From UBA7398 sp964597305 (GTDB lineage Bacteria > Actinomycetota > Actinomycetes > Nanopelagicales > Nanopelagicaceae): a DNA stretch of 34,913 nt. Location: contig CAZQWU010000012.1 in the NCBI GenBank assembly GCA_964597305.1, forward strand, positions 1-34,913. Direction: 5' to 3'. Positions 1 through 8,291 of this stretch are shown piece by piece (within the stretch, counting starts at the first letter, position 1; each line of letters opens with the position of its first letter). Made by a program: the position numbers and the translations under genes. The notes beneath the pieces are model-generated. The model was not told the DNA's origin. It was given only the letters and a program-made list of their open reading frames with translations, and ran no database searches.

Positions 1-329
1 GATGCCTTGACCGATTTTGCTAAATCTTGTGGAGTTGTCTTGAGTTTTAGTTTTTTAATAACAGGTGCAAGGGTTGATGGGCCATCAATGATGTCGGCAT
101 ATGACTTCACGCGTTGTTGCGAGAAGCTTGAGCCAGTAGCGAGTGAACCGATATCGATAGCTGATGCTGGCGTTGAAACGAATAGTTGGATATCTGCTGT
201 GTAAATGGGAATAGCTTTATCGTTATAGTAAAAAGCAGCGCCAAATCCGAGTGCGGTACAAAAAACTAGAACGAATAGATTTCTAATAACGAGAAGGAAA
301 ATATCCCGAAGATCCAGGTTCTCGCTCAT
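1..329 (-). CDS. Wzz-like polysaccharide chain-length determinant, N-terminal part
   Basis: Translating the minus strand from the ATG at 329 gives an open frame to the left edge (109 codons), so the gene is cut by the window. The product begins MSENLDLRDIFLLVIRNLFV, with a transmembrane segment at about residues 10-30. A region typical of Wzz domains follows: YTADIQLFVSTPAS, then a GSSFSQQRVKSYADII stretch and a predicted helical stretch. Proteins of this family sit in the inner membrane and set exopolysaccharide chain length; in many Gram-positives they are fused or paired with a tyrosine kinase, which would lie outside the window. The start overlaps the stop of the upstream sugar transferase by one base (TAATG), so the two are co-transcribed and probably translationally coupled. 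Family assignment is from the N-terminal pattern only. Confidence 0.75.
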   Translation of the reverse strand, partial: MSENLDLRDIFLLVIRNLFVLVFCTALGFGAAFYYNDKAIPIYTADIQLFVSTPASAIDIGSLATGSSFSQQRVKSYADIIDGPSTLAPVIKKLKLKTTPQDLAKSVKA

Positions 330-1798
330 TAGTAGGCACCCTTTCCAGTAAAGACTACGAGAATGGTGCGAAGCACAAGCCAAAGATCGTTAGTGAATTT
401 CCAGTTTGCGGCGTAGTCAAGATCGAGTCGAACACTCATCTCCCAATCAAGATCAGAACGACCACTTACTTGCCACGGACCGGTAAGTCCTGGTCGAACA
501 TAGAGTCGTCGTTGTGAAAGATCGTCATAGCGAAGCGCTTCAGAAATAATCGGCGGCCGAGGTCCAACAACTGACATATCGCCTTTAAGAATATTGATAA
601 ATTGTGGAAGCTCGTCAATGGAATACCGACGAAGATATCTGCCGATTGGTGTTATGCGCGGATCAGAAGGATTCTTGAAGAGCACGTGGGTCGTCGGGTG
701 CATATTTTGGACTTGATCGACCATTTTATCGGCGTTCTTAATCATGGTGCGAAACTTGATGAAATTGAAGGGAATTCCATCTATTCCTACACGACGAGAC
801 TTGTAAAAAACCGGAAAGCCATCTGTCGCCACGATAATGAGTGAAACCGTAATGAAAATTGGAAGGGTGATGATGAGAGCGAAAATTGCGAAAGCAATAT
901 CAAAGGCTCGTTTGATGAAACGAGATTTGGTGGAAAGTTTAGGTTTAGCAGTAGTAAAGAACGGCATGCCTACTTCATGTTTTGGCGTCAACCAATATCC
1001 GCTCTTGCTAGTGAGCTGTGGTGCCAAATAGATATCGCTATTAAATGCTTCGCAGAACCAGATCAATTCGCGGAGCGTTTCGTCAGTACCAAGTGAGGGA
1101 AGCAAAAGTACTTTTGTGTCATCAAATTCTTGAATGGCACTTTTAACTCGAGCTTGAGCAGCAGAATCAAATTCTTTAATAAGGATATTAACTTGCACCT
1201 TAAGACCATAATGTTTATTTCGACGGATCCAGTCAATATATCGTGAATTTTCTGTTGCATCACTTCCTATAACGAGAAGATTAGATCGAATCTCAATTTT
1301 ACTTTTAACAAATTTCTCGATGATGTAGTTCGCTACTGCGCGAAGTACAGAGAAAAATACAACCGACAAGAGAAATATTGTCGAGATGAGAAGTCGCGAG
1401 AGCGATATTTTAAGGGTGAAACAGACAAATCCGATAGTAAAGAAAAAAAGCGCAGAAGTTTTGAGCGCCTGTTTCAATCTAACAAAATAGTCGAGTGGGC
1501 GAATTTGTTTGTATGTATTGAAGATCGCAAGGGTGGCAAGCCATGCAGCGCCAAAGGCAAAGAGAAAGTGACGATATTGCCATGCGAAGTTTCCAATATT
1601 GAGTTCATTCTTTGCTTCAAGTTCAGCAAAGCGAATGAAATATCCCGCAATAATTGATAACACAATTGCTGTGACATCGGTTGCGAAAAAAATAAGTTCG
1701 GGGAGCCAGGTAAGTTTCTTTTTATGAATCTCTTTTGGTGCGATAGATAGATTCGCAACTTGCGGTTGCGTTCGATTTTTGGTCGATGAATCAAGCAT
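329..1798 (-). CDS. Undecaprenyl-phosphate sugar phosphotransferase (exopolysaccharide initiation)
   Basis: 489 residues, the usual size for polyprenyl glycosylphosphotransferases of the WbaP/WcaJ type, which move a sugar-1-phosphate from a nucleotide sugar to undecaprenyl phosphate on the inner membrane. Several hydrophobic segments lie between about 30 and 160, a CoA-binding-like Rossmann region between about 170 and 260, and a further membrane helix at about 297-325. The catalytic sugar-transferase domain shows YKSRRVGIDG (332-341), FIKFRTM (346-352), DELPQFINILKGDMSVVGPRPP (starting at 395) and RPGLTGPWQVSGRSDL (435-450). It is followed directly by the Wzz-like gene. No convincing Shine-Dalgarno precedes the ATG. 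The sugar specificity cannot be read from the sequence. Confidence 0.93.
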   Translation of the reverse strand: MLDSSTKNRTQPQVANLSIAPKEIHKKKLTWLPELIFFATDVTAIVLSIIAGYFIRFAELEAKNELNIGNFAWQYRHFLFAFGAAWLATLAIFNTYKQIRPLDYFVRLKQALKTSALFFFTIGFVCFTLKISLSRLLISTIFLLSVVFFSVLRAVANYIIEKFVKSKIEIRSNLLVIGSDATENSRYIDWIRRNKHYGLKVQVNILIKEFDSAAQARVKSAIQEFDDTKVLLLPSLGTDETLRELIWFCEAFNSDIYLAPQLTSKSGYWLTPKHEVGMPFFTTAKPKLSTKSRFIKRAFDIAFAIFALIITLPIFITVSLIIVATDGFPVFYKSRRVGIDGIPFNFIKFRTMIKNADKMVDQVQNMHPTTHVLFKNPSDPRITPIGRYLRRYSIDELPQFINILKGDMSVVGPRPPIISEALRYDDLSQRRLYVRPGLTGPWQVSGRSDLDWEMSVRLDLDYAANWKFTNDLWLVLRTILVVFTGKGAY

Positions 1799-1878
1799 GG
1801 GAGTTTGCCAATAGTGAGAAAGGGGTGAGGCCCATGCGAGGAAACATAGGCGCGAGGCTATTCAATTCGGACATATCG

Positions 1879-1900
1879 CCCTATTGCCCAGTAGGGTTTT
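1879..1900. promoter_or_regulatory. Inverted repeat in the divergent promoter region
   Basis: CCCTATT-GCCC-AGTAGGG forms 7-base arms (one G-T wobble) around a 4-base loop, followed by TTTT on the plus strand. It lies in the 168-bp gap between the divergent sugar-transferase and response-regulator genes. It may be an operator for the adjacent LuxR-type regulator or a small attenuator. Nothing else in the gap was recognised with confidence. Confidence 0.35.
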
Positions 1901-1966
1901 CCATACTTATTGGCGGTAATAAATGGTGAAATCCAGTGAAATACGGTCTAGATAGAACCAGATTCC

Positions 1967-2620
1967 ATGCGAGGAGCGATCATTAATCAACGACTAGCTC
2001 GCATTCTCATCATCGACGATGACGCTCTGATTCGCTCTTCATTATCGACTGCTCTTCACTCTCTCGGAATAGAAGTAATCGGAAGTGGCGCAACGGCTCG
2101 TGATGCTCTCAATCTCCTCGCACTACATAATCCTGACGTTGCTCTCCTAGATATGGATTTAGGTGTTGGTCCGAATGGGATCGACATAGCAATCGCGTTG
2201 AGAAAACAGAGCCCCGGGATTGGCTTGGTATTTCTCTCGAGTTTTTCTTCACCGAAGTTTGCGCCAAATTATGAACAAATGCCTATTGGTGCGCGCTTTC
2301 TTACCAAAGGTGAAATGAGCGACCTGCAGATGCTCGTCAACCGAATTTTACAAGCAAAGAAATATCCGCTTATTCATGATTCATCAAAACGCAATGATGA
2401 GATTGATCTATCAACTCAACAAGTAACACTCCTGAAGTATTTAGCGGAGGGGCTCACTACCAGTGAAATTGCTTCTCGCCTTTCTATTACCGAAAAAGGT
2501 GTCGAGGCGAATATTGCTCGTTTGCAAAATATTCTCGATGTGAAACGATCGAGTGAGAAGAATCTTCGAGTCAGTTTAGCTCGAGCATATTTCCGATTGA
2601 CCGGGAAGATCAATGAATAA
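1967..2620 (+). CDS. LuxR/NarL-type response regulator
   Basis: 217 residues in two domains. The receiver domain (about 11-130) has the acidic pocket D17-D19, phosphoacceptor D62 in LLDMDLG, a Ser at 91-92 and Lys114 in LTKGE. The C-terminal LuxR-type helix-turn-helix (about 148-210) contains LLKYLAEGLTTSEIASRLS and a recognition-helix region around EKGVEANIARL. It should be a DNA-binding transcription factor controlled by phosphorylation. It overlaps the downstream kinase gene by 8 bases, so the two form a two-component system. The ATG at 1967 has no clear Shine-Dalgarno, so a leaderless message is possible. Its targets are unknown; the divergent exopolysaccharide genes are the obvious candidates. 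Confidence 0.92.
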   Translation: MRGAIINQRLARILIIDDDALIRSSLSTALHSLGIEVIGSGATARDALNLLALHNPDVALLDMDLGVGPNGIDIAIALRKQSPGIGLVFLSSFSSPKFAPNYEQMPIGARFLTKGEMSDLQMLVNRILQAKKYPLIHDSSKRNDEIDLSTQQVTLLKYLAEGLTTSEIASRLSITEKGVEANIARLQNILDVKRSSEKNLRVSLARAYFRLTGKINE

Positions 2621-4307
2621 AGACGATCTCTCATTTAAGTTTCTCACTTTTTACCGATTCTCTTGGTTAGCATTTGCGCTCTACCAACCAGCCTCAGCTG
2701 GCGCTGTTTACTTAGTTCTCTATAACCAATTTGATATGCCAAATTCTGCATTGCTGGCCTTCGGCGTCGCACTCTTTACAAATAGTGCGATGTTGCCGGT
2801 GTTATTGGGTGGCCAGAAGGTCCTCGATAAGATCTCCAATGAATTGCTCTTTAAACAAATGGTGATTGTGGTGCTGGTTTCCGCCGGAGCTATTCGAGGG
2901 TTGACGTTCTTTTACAGCGCAGAGCTCTTCGGTTTTACCAATCCCACTACTTTGATTTATCGAATGATTAATTCCACCGCAAATGCAGTCTTCTTTCTTC
3001 TTTTTTGGAGCGTAGGAATTCAGAAACAACGAACTCTCGATGCTCGCTATCGGTCATTTATGGTCGATAAGTTAATTTCCGAGACGAAGAAATATCGATA
3101 TGAAAGCGCACGAGAAATTAACCAAGCTCTGAACTCAGTCAACTTGATGAAGAGTGATCTTAAATCGATCGTGAATAAAGATGGAGATTTAGATTCCTCA
3201 AAATTGATGTTGGCGGCATCGAAAATTGATACCGTCTTAAAGGAACAAATCAAACCTATGGGAGAACGCCTGTATAGCGAGAGCCTTCTCACCCCGCCCA
3301 AATCCAAATTCATTGCCACACTTGTACAAAGCGTCAATAAATTTAATTATTCAATTCGTCTCACTACTGGACTTATTTTGATTCTCTCCTTCTTCAACTG
3401 GAAAAGTATTTATAACATTCAGGCGACGCTCATCTCTACTTTTGCCGCAACGGGGTTATATCTTCTCCCAGCCCTTCTTCATCGATGGTATGTAAACCAT
3501 TTTCCCAATTGTTTACAGCGAGCTAACCGAATATTCCTGCTCTACCTTTTCAGTCACTCGTATCTGCAATACCTTATAAGTGAAAATTTTGAAATCGATT
3601 ATGGAAAGCACCCCCTTGTATCAGTATTAATTTTGATGCCCTTTACCCCAGGAATAGCTCTATTGAGCGCCTGGTTGAAGCAATCTTTTGCAGATAAGCG
3701 ACATCTTCTGTTAAGTCTTGGGGAAACTCAAGCTCTCGATGAAGCCAAAAATCTATCAACTCTTGAGGCGATGGGAATTAGTGATCGAAGAATGATTACT
3801 GCTTTTCTTCATAACTCGGTTCAATCTGAGCTACAAGGTCTACTCAAACAACTTGAAAAAGCTGTGGAAACTAACTCCCCTGATCTCTCACGAGATGCGA
3901 TGGAGAAACTTACGAGTTATATTAATCGATCCGCTCGAGATGATTTTGAAATTGTCTCGACGAATCCCGAGAAACGATTTGAAAAGCTTTTGGCCGCGTG
4001 GGATGGAATAGTCTCAATCGAGAGTTCTCTGGCAACAGATTTTTTTGCTACCCACACCTATGCACCCATCGTTGTCGAAATTCTCGAAGAATTTGTCACA
4101 AACGGAGCGCGCCACTCTGGTACGTCAGAAGTCTTTATTTCGGGAAAGAGTGATGCGAAAGGCTTTATTCTGACATTAACTCGAAATGGAGAAGCCTCCA
4201 AGAAAGGCGCACCTGGTTTAGGTACCAAACTACTTGAATCGATCAGCAGTGACGTAACTGAAACACGTTTACTCAACGAGAGAACCCAGGTTCAAATTAA
4301 GCTCTAG
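2613..4307 (+). CDS. Atypical multi-membrane sensor histidine kinase
   Basis: 564 residues. Two hydrophobic blocks, each about four helices (roughly 10-135 and 248-355), flank a 110-residue charged, helical cytoplasmic segment. The C-terminal part has a HisKA_3-like dimerisation helix with FLHNSVQSEL (His400) and a HATPase_c domain. The ATPase shows an N-box-like EILEEFVTNGARHS (Asn497) and a G-box-like GAPGLGTKLLES (about 532-543). The usual acidic residue after the phospho-His is Asn here, and the Gln of the HDxxxQ motif is displaced. It is translationally coupled to the response regulator through an 8-base overlap. It is probably the cognate kinase or phosphatase; the signal is unknown. 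Confidence 0.85.
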   Translation: MNKDDLSFKFLTFYRFSWLAFALYQPASAGAVYLVLYNQFDMPNSALLAFGVALFTNSAMLPVLLGGQKVLDKISNELLFKQMVIVVLVSAGAIRGLTFFYSAELFGFTNPTTLIYRMINSTANAVFFLLFWSVGIQKQRTLDARYRSFMVDKLISETKKYRYESAREINQALNSVNLMKSDLKSIVNKDGDLDSSKLMLAASKIDTVLKEQIKPMGERLYSESLLTPPKSKFIATLVQSVNKFNYSIRLTTGLILILSFFNWKSIYNIQATLISTFAATGLYLLPALLHRWYVNHFPNCLQRANRIFLLYLFSHSYLQYLISENFEIDYGKHPLVSVLILMPFTPGIALLSAWLKQSFADKRHLLLSLGETQALDEAKNLSTLEAMGISDRRMITAFLHNSVQSELQGLLKQLEKAVETNSPDLSRDAMEKLTSYINRSARDDFEIVSTNPEKRFEKLLAAWDGIVSIESSLATDFFATHTYAPIVVEILEEFVTNGARHSGTSEVFISGKSDAKGFILTLTRNGEASKKGAPGLGTKLLESISSDVTETRLLNERTQVQIKL

Positions 4308-4421
4308 ATTGTGTGGAAAATCGCCGATTGTTTCCTAATCGTTATAAAACCCCATCCCTATGCATTGAATTGATTCAGTACCCACTCTAGGTTTAGGCAT
4401 GGAATTTACGGAGTGTGGTAG

Positions 4422-5381
4422 ATGAGCATAGTAGCGACCGATGCTGCCATCGCGTCACGATCTCCACTTCGTCAAGCGCTCGACCGGTTAAAAAAAGATA
4501 AAACGGCGTGGGTCTCAGGTGGCGTAATCCTATTTTTTATTTTTATTGCAATTGCGGCGCCGTTGTTTCAGAAAATTATCGGAGTGTCACCCAATGAATT
4601 CAATGCCGACCTCTTAGATGATGCGAGAGGAGCCTTGCCGTTGGGGCGATTTGGTGGAATTTCTGCCGATCATTGGTTCGGTGTGGAACCACGAACTGGT
4701 CGAGATCTTTTCTTACGGTTTGCCTTTGGCGCAAGGACTTCTCTGTCGATCGCATTAGCCTCTGCACTTCTTGCAACCCTCATAGGTGTGATTGTCGGTT
4801 TACTCTCTGGATTTTTTGGTGGGAAAATTGATCAACTTTTATCCCGATTTATGGAAATCATCCTTGCCTTCCCATCAATTCTCTTTGCGCTAGCAATTAC
4901 GCCGGTATTAGAAAATATTCTGGAAGGTTTTGGAATACCGCAAGGAAATCCAACCCGAATTCCAGTCATGATAATTGTGATTGCTACATTTGGTTGGCCG
5001 TACATCGCTCGTATCGTTCGCGGACAAGTCCTCTCCATTAAAGAGAAGGAGTATGTCGAAGCGTCTCGAGCGCTCGGCGCAACAACCTCCCATTTAATCT
5101 TTAAAGAGATCCTTCCAAATTTATGGGCACCAATTCTTGTGACAGTTGCACTCAATATTCCGACGTTTATCACCACCGAAGCGGCGCTTACGTTTTTGGG
5201 TGCAGGAGTTATTGAGCCACTCGCTGATTGGGGACAGATGTTGCTCAATTCAGTTCCCTTTTACAGCGTAGTTCCTACATATACTGCTATCCCCGGAATT
5301 GCGCTCTTTCTCTTAGTTTTAGGATTCAACCTATTCGCCGATAGCGCTCGCGATGCGCTTGACCCGAAGAGTTCCCGATAA
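4422..5381 (+). CDS. dppC: ABC transporter permease, DppC/OppC-like
   Basis: 319 residues, normal for the family. After a cytoplasmic N-terminus (LRQALDRLKKDKTAWVSG) comes a first membrane helix, a long extracytoplasmic loop, then five helices in the BPD_transp_1 domain. The coupling EAA-like loop reads YVEASRALGATTSHLIFKEI. It forms the membrane channel with the DppB-like permease at 7299. A GGAG Shine-Dalgarno lies about 8 bases before the ATG. It is the first gene of a five-gene importer operon, and its spacing to the binding-protein gene is 61 bases. A DppC-before-SBP-before-DppB order is less common than the dppABCDF order. Substrate class (peptides or oligosaccharides) is inferred only from the family. 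Confidence 0.9.
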   Translation: MSIVATDAAIASRSPLRQALDRLKKDKTAWVSGGVILFFIFIAIAAPLFQKIIGVSPNEFNADLLDDARGALPLGRFGGISADHWFGVEPRTGRDLFLRFAFGARTSLSIALASALLATLIGVIVGLLSGFFGGKIDQLLSRFMEIILAFPSILFALAITPVLENILEGFGIPQGNPTRIPVMIIVIATFGWPYIARIVRGQVLSIKEKEYVEASRALGATTSHLIFKEILPNLWAPILVTVALNIPTFITTEAALTFLGAGVIEPLADWGQMLLNSVPFYSVVPTYTAIPGIALFLLVLGFNLFADSARDALDPKSSR

Positions 5382-5442
5382 TGGCTTCATTATTGGGTTT
5401 GCAATCGAAAGATTGCTCTATCTGCACGAAAGGACGTACTTC

Positions 5443-7179
5443 ATGAAACACGTTGGTCGCTCCAGCGCGATATTTGTTGTTGCAGCAGGAATAGTTGCTG
5501 CCGTACTTGTTGCGCCGGCTCAATCAGCAACCACCTCCTGGAATGGACCGGCACCAGCAATTCCTGGTGCAACTAAAGGTGGCACGCTAACCATTCTCAA
5601 TCAGGGCGATTTTGAACATATCGATCCTGCACGTAACTATGTCGGTGGAACTCTAGATTTCTATCGATTCTTTATCCGTTCACTTACCAACTATCGAACA
5701 ATGAATGGAAAACTTGAACTTCTTCCCGATCTCGCCGCTGATCTTGGTACGACAAAAGATGGTGGAAAGACATGGACCTTCAAACTCCGCTCAGGCATCA
5801 AATACGAAGATGGTAAAGCGGTGAAGTGTGAAGATTTCAAATATGGCGTCATGCGAAGCTACGACGCTGGAATTCTCGATGGTGGAACGACATACGCATC
5901 AGATTGGATCGAAAATCTCAATGATTTCAAAGGTCCGTACACCACGCCAAATGTTGATTTGAGTGGTGTGACATGCTCAGCAAAAGGTGATGCAATCACC
6001 TTCAAGTTGACTCAGGTAATTCCTTACTTCCCATCTGTAGTTACATTCGGTTCATTTGCGCCGGTGCCAAAGGCGAAAGACACCAAGCAGTTGTATGACC
6101 TCCATCCAGTCGGAACAGGTCCATACAAGATTGAGTCCTATGACCGTGGCAAGCAGTTAACTCTGGTACGCAATAAGTACTGGGACCCAAAGACGGATCC
6201 ATCACGCTGGGCTTATCCAGACAAGATTCAAGTGAAGATGGGATTCGACCAATCAGCGCTTGAACAAACCTTGTTAGCCGATGCCGGAACAACAAAGACT
6301 TCGATGTCAATGGATACCGATATCGTCGATAACCTCGGTGTTGTTGTAGGAAATCCAAAGTATGCTAGTCGATACCTTCAATTTGCTACTCCATACGCTC
6401 GCTATTACGCGATCAATATGGATACGGTGAAGGACCTCAAAGTTCGTCAAGCAATTCAATGCGCTTTGGATCTCAAGACTATTCTTGCTGCTGCAGGTGG
6501 AAGTAATGCTGGCTCTTATGCCAACTCAACTATCCCACCTACTCTGGGCAATGCGTGGCGTAACTTCAACATTTGCGGCCGCGATGTTGTGAAGAATCCT
6601 GAAGCACAGACAGCAAAGGCGAAGGAACTTCTTGCCCAAGCAACAATTAAGAAGACAAACCTTGTTCTTGCCTATCGCGATAAAGGTGTTGAGCCAGATC
6701 GCGCTGCAGCAGTTCAAGCAGCGCTTGAAGCAGCAGGCTTTACTGTCACCATGCAGAAATTGCCACGAGCTGGTTATTACACAGCAATTGGTAAACGAGG
6801 TACGGCAAATACCAGCCCTGGCGGAGAACCTGATGTTATTCAGGCTTCATGGGGTTGGGACTGGGCTGCAGCATCAGGAATCGTTTATGCGCTCTATGAC
6901 GGACGCACTATGAGCGACACTGATTCACACAGCAACTACACTCGACAAAATGTTGCGTCTATTCAAACTCTCTTTGAAGCAGCTGACAAACTCACTGATA
7001 TCAAGAAGTCTGATAAAGCGCTCGGCGATATTGAGCAAAAGATCATTGTGGATCAAGCAGGCGTCATGCCGGCCTTCTTCCAGAATGCCAATGCTCTCTA
7101 TGGATCAAAACTTGGTGGAGTTCAACAGGAGATTGGTTTTGGTACCACTTCTGCTGCCGGAGTTTGGATCAAGAAGTAA
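5443..7179 (+). CDS. ABC transporter substrate-binding protein, family 5
   Basis: 578 residues from the ATG at 5443, preceded by AGGA about 9 bases upstream. An earlier in-frame ATG at 5353 lies inside the permease gene and would spoil the signal peptide. The N-terminus MKHVGRSSAIFVVAAGIVAA followed by APAQSA is a Sec signal peptide with a likely cut after AQSA and no lipobox Cys. The mature part has SBP_bac_5 features: GGTLTILNQGDFEHIDPARN near the start, then LAADLGTTKDGGKTWTFKLR, and VGTGPYKIESYDRGKQLTLVRN mid-protein. It delivers peptide- or oligosaccharide-like solutes to the DppBC channel. The absence of a lipid anchor is unusual for a monoderm and should be noted. Confidence 0.92.
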   Translation: MKHVGRSSAIFVVAAGIVAAVLVAPAQSATTSWNGPAPAIPGATKGGTLTILNQGDFEHIDPARNYVGGTLDFYRFFIRSLTNYRTMNGKLELLPDLAADLGTTKDGGKTWTFKLRSGIKYEDGKAVKCEDFKYGVMRSYDAGILDGGTTYASDWIENLNDFKGPYTTPNVDLSGVTCSAKGDAITFKLTQVIPYFPSVVTFGSFAPVPKAKDTKQLYDLHPVGTGPYKIESYDRGKQLTLVRNKYWDPKTDPSRWAYPDKIQVKMGFDQSALEQTLLADAGTTKTSMSMDTDIVDNLGVVVGNPKYASRYLQFATPYARYYAINMDTVKDLKVRQAIQCALDLKTILAAAGGSNAGSYANSTIPPTLGNAWRNFNICGRDVVKNPEAQTAKAKELLAQATIKKTNLVLAYRDKGVEPDRAAAVQAALEAAGFTVTMQKLPRAGYYTAIGKRGTANTSPGGEPDVIQASWGWDWAAASGIVYALYDGRTMSDTDSHSNYTRQNVASIQTLFEAADKLTDIKKSDKALGDIEQKIIVDQAGVMPAFFQNANALYGSKLGGVQQEIGFGTTSAAGVWIKK

Positions 7180-7201
7180 CTAAGTAAGTACGTCTCGGGA
7201 C

Positions 7202-7227
7202 TTCGGTGGCAGGAAACTGCCACCGAA
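7202..7227 (+). terminator. Intra-operon stem-loop after the binding-protein gene
   Basis: TTCGGTGGCAG-GAAA-CTGCCACCGAA is a perfect 11-base-pair hairpin with a GAAA loop, 22 bases after the SBP stop codon. A T-run (TTTTTT) occurs only about 20 bases further on, so it is not a classic intrinsic terminator. Such hairpins behind a binding-protein gene commonly act as partial terminators or 3'-end protectors that raise SBP levels over the permease and ATPase genes. Confidence 0.8.
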
Positions 7228-7298
7228 TCTCTTGATGTCTAAATAATTTTTTGCCACTTTACTTACAATAGATTTTTCAAAAGATTGAGGTGCACTTA

Positions 7299-8291
7299 GT
7301 GCTGAGATACATCGTTAAACGAATTGCAGGCGGTCTTATTGTGTTGACTATGGTTACTGCCGTTGTTTTCGGTGTTTTCTATATTCTTCCGGCAGATCCA
7401 GCGCGTTTAGCATGTGGCAAATCTTGCACTCCAGATTTGATTGCTCAAATTAGGCATACGCTCGAACTAGATCAACCACTTTCTGTGCAATTTGGCCGAT
7501 TCATCAAAGGACTTGGCACAGGGCGAACCTATCTTGCCGGAACCGATGCTGAACTTCATTGTCCAGCGCCATGTTTGGGATATTCCTATCAAACTGATGA
7601 AGCTGTCACTTCTTTAATCATGAATCGCTTACCTGCAACGCTTTCGATTGCTGTCGGCGCTTCGGTGTTATGGCTATTGGTAGGTGTATTTGGTGGCGTG
7701 ATATCAGCTTTACGGCGCGGCACATGGATTGATAAATTTTCCCAGAGTTTTTCGCTCGCTGCAGCTTCACTTCAGATTTATTTTGTCGGTTTAATTTTGC
7801 AATTTATCTTCGTCGACAAGTTGCAATGGCTGCACACGCCTGGATATATATCGCCATTCGAAGACTTAAAAGAGTGGGCGTTATCGATGGCGTTGCCATG
7901 GATGACTTTGGCATTCTTATTATCTGCAATCTATGCACGTCTGACTCGAGCTGGCATGATTGAAATAATGAGTGAAGACTATGTACGAACTGCACGTGCT
8001 AAAGGCCTAGCGCCACGAAAAGTGAATTTAAAACATGTATTGCGCTCGGCATTTCCACCGATAGTCACTGTTTTTGGAATTGATTTGGGAACCCTTCTCG
8101 GAGGCGCCGTCATAACTGAATATGTTTTCAATATTCCTGGATTAGGCAAACTCTCCACCGAAGCAGTGAACAATGTTGACTTACCTGTAATTGTCGGAAC
8201 CGTTCTCGTTGCAGCGCTCTTTATCGTCGTGGCAAACATGATCGTCGATTTTGTTTATATGGCACTTGACCCCAAGGTGCGTCTGACATGA
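7299..8291 (+). CDS. dppB: ABC transporter permease, DppB/OppB-like
   Basis: About 330 residues from the GTG at 7299, which gives MLRYIVKRIAGGLIVL, a typical DppB start. The GAGGTG at 7287-7292 is then a well-placed Shine-Dalgarno. An in-frame GTG at 7290 would lie inside that site. Six membrane helices, a long periplasmic-type loop after helix 1 (LPADPARLACGK and following, with DPAR typical of the family) and the coupling loop YVRTARAKGLAPRKVNLKHVL are visible. The four cysteines in the external loop (two near residues 40-43, two near 88-92) could form disulfides. It overlaps the next ATPase gene by 4 bases (ATGA). Confidence 0.9.
   Translation: MLRYIVKRIAGGLIVLTMVTAVVFGVFYILPADPARLACGKSCTPDLIAQIRHTLELDQPLSVQFGRFIKGLGTGRTYLAGTDAELHCPAPCLGYSYQTDEAVTSLIMNRLPATLSIAVGASVLWLLVGVFGGVISALRRGTWIDKFSQSFSLAAASLQIYFVGLILQFIFVDKLQWLHTPGYISPFEDLKEWALSMALPWMTLAFLLSAIYARLTRAGMIEIMSEDYVRTARAKGLAPRKVNLKHVLRSAFPPIVTVFGIDLGTLLGGAVITEYVFNIPGLGKLSTEAVNNVDLPVIVGTVLVAALFIVVANMIVDFVYMALDPKVRLT

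Noticed and set aside
7..204. A 65-codon plus-strand open frame at the left edge
   Set aside because: It lies opposite the Wzz-like minus-strand frame, which is open to the edge, coupled to the neighbouring gene and has recognisable features. The plus-strand product resembles nothing.
4325..4341. Inverted repeat CGATT-GTTTCCT-AATCG between the kinase and ABC genes as an operator
   Set aside because: The arms are only 5 bases and no related copy was seen elsewhere in a comparable position, so chance is likely.
5353..5442. N-terminal extension of the first binding protein
   Set aside because: It overlaps the permease gene and places 30 residues before an evident signal peptide; the ATG at 5443 has its own ribosome site.
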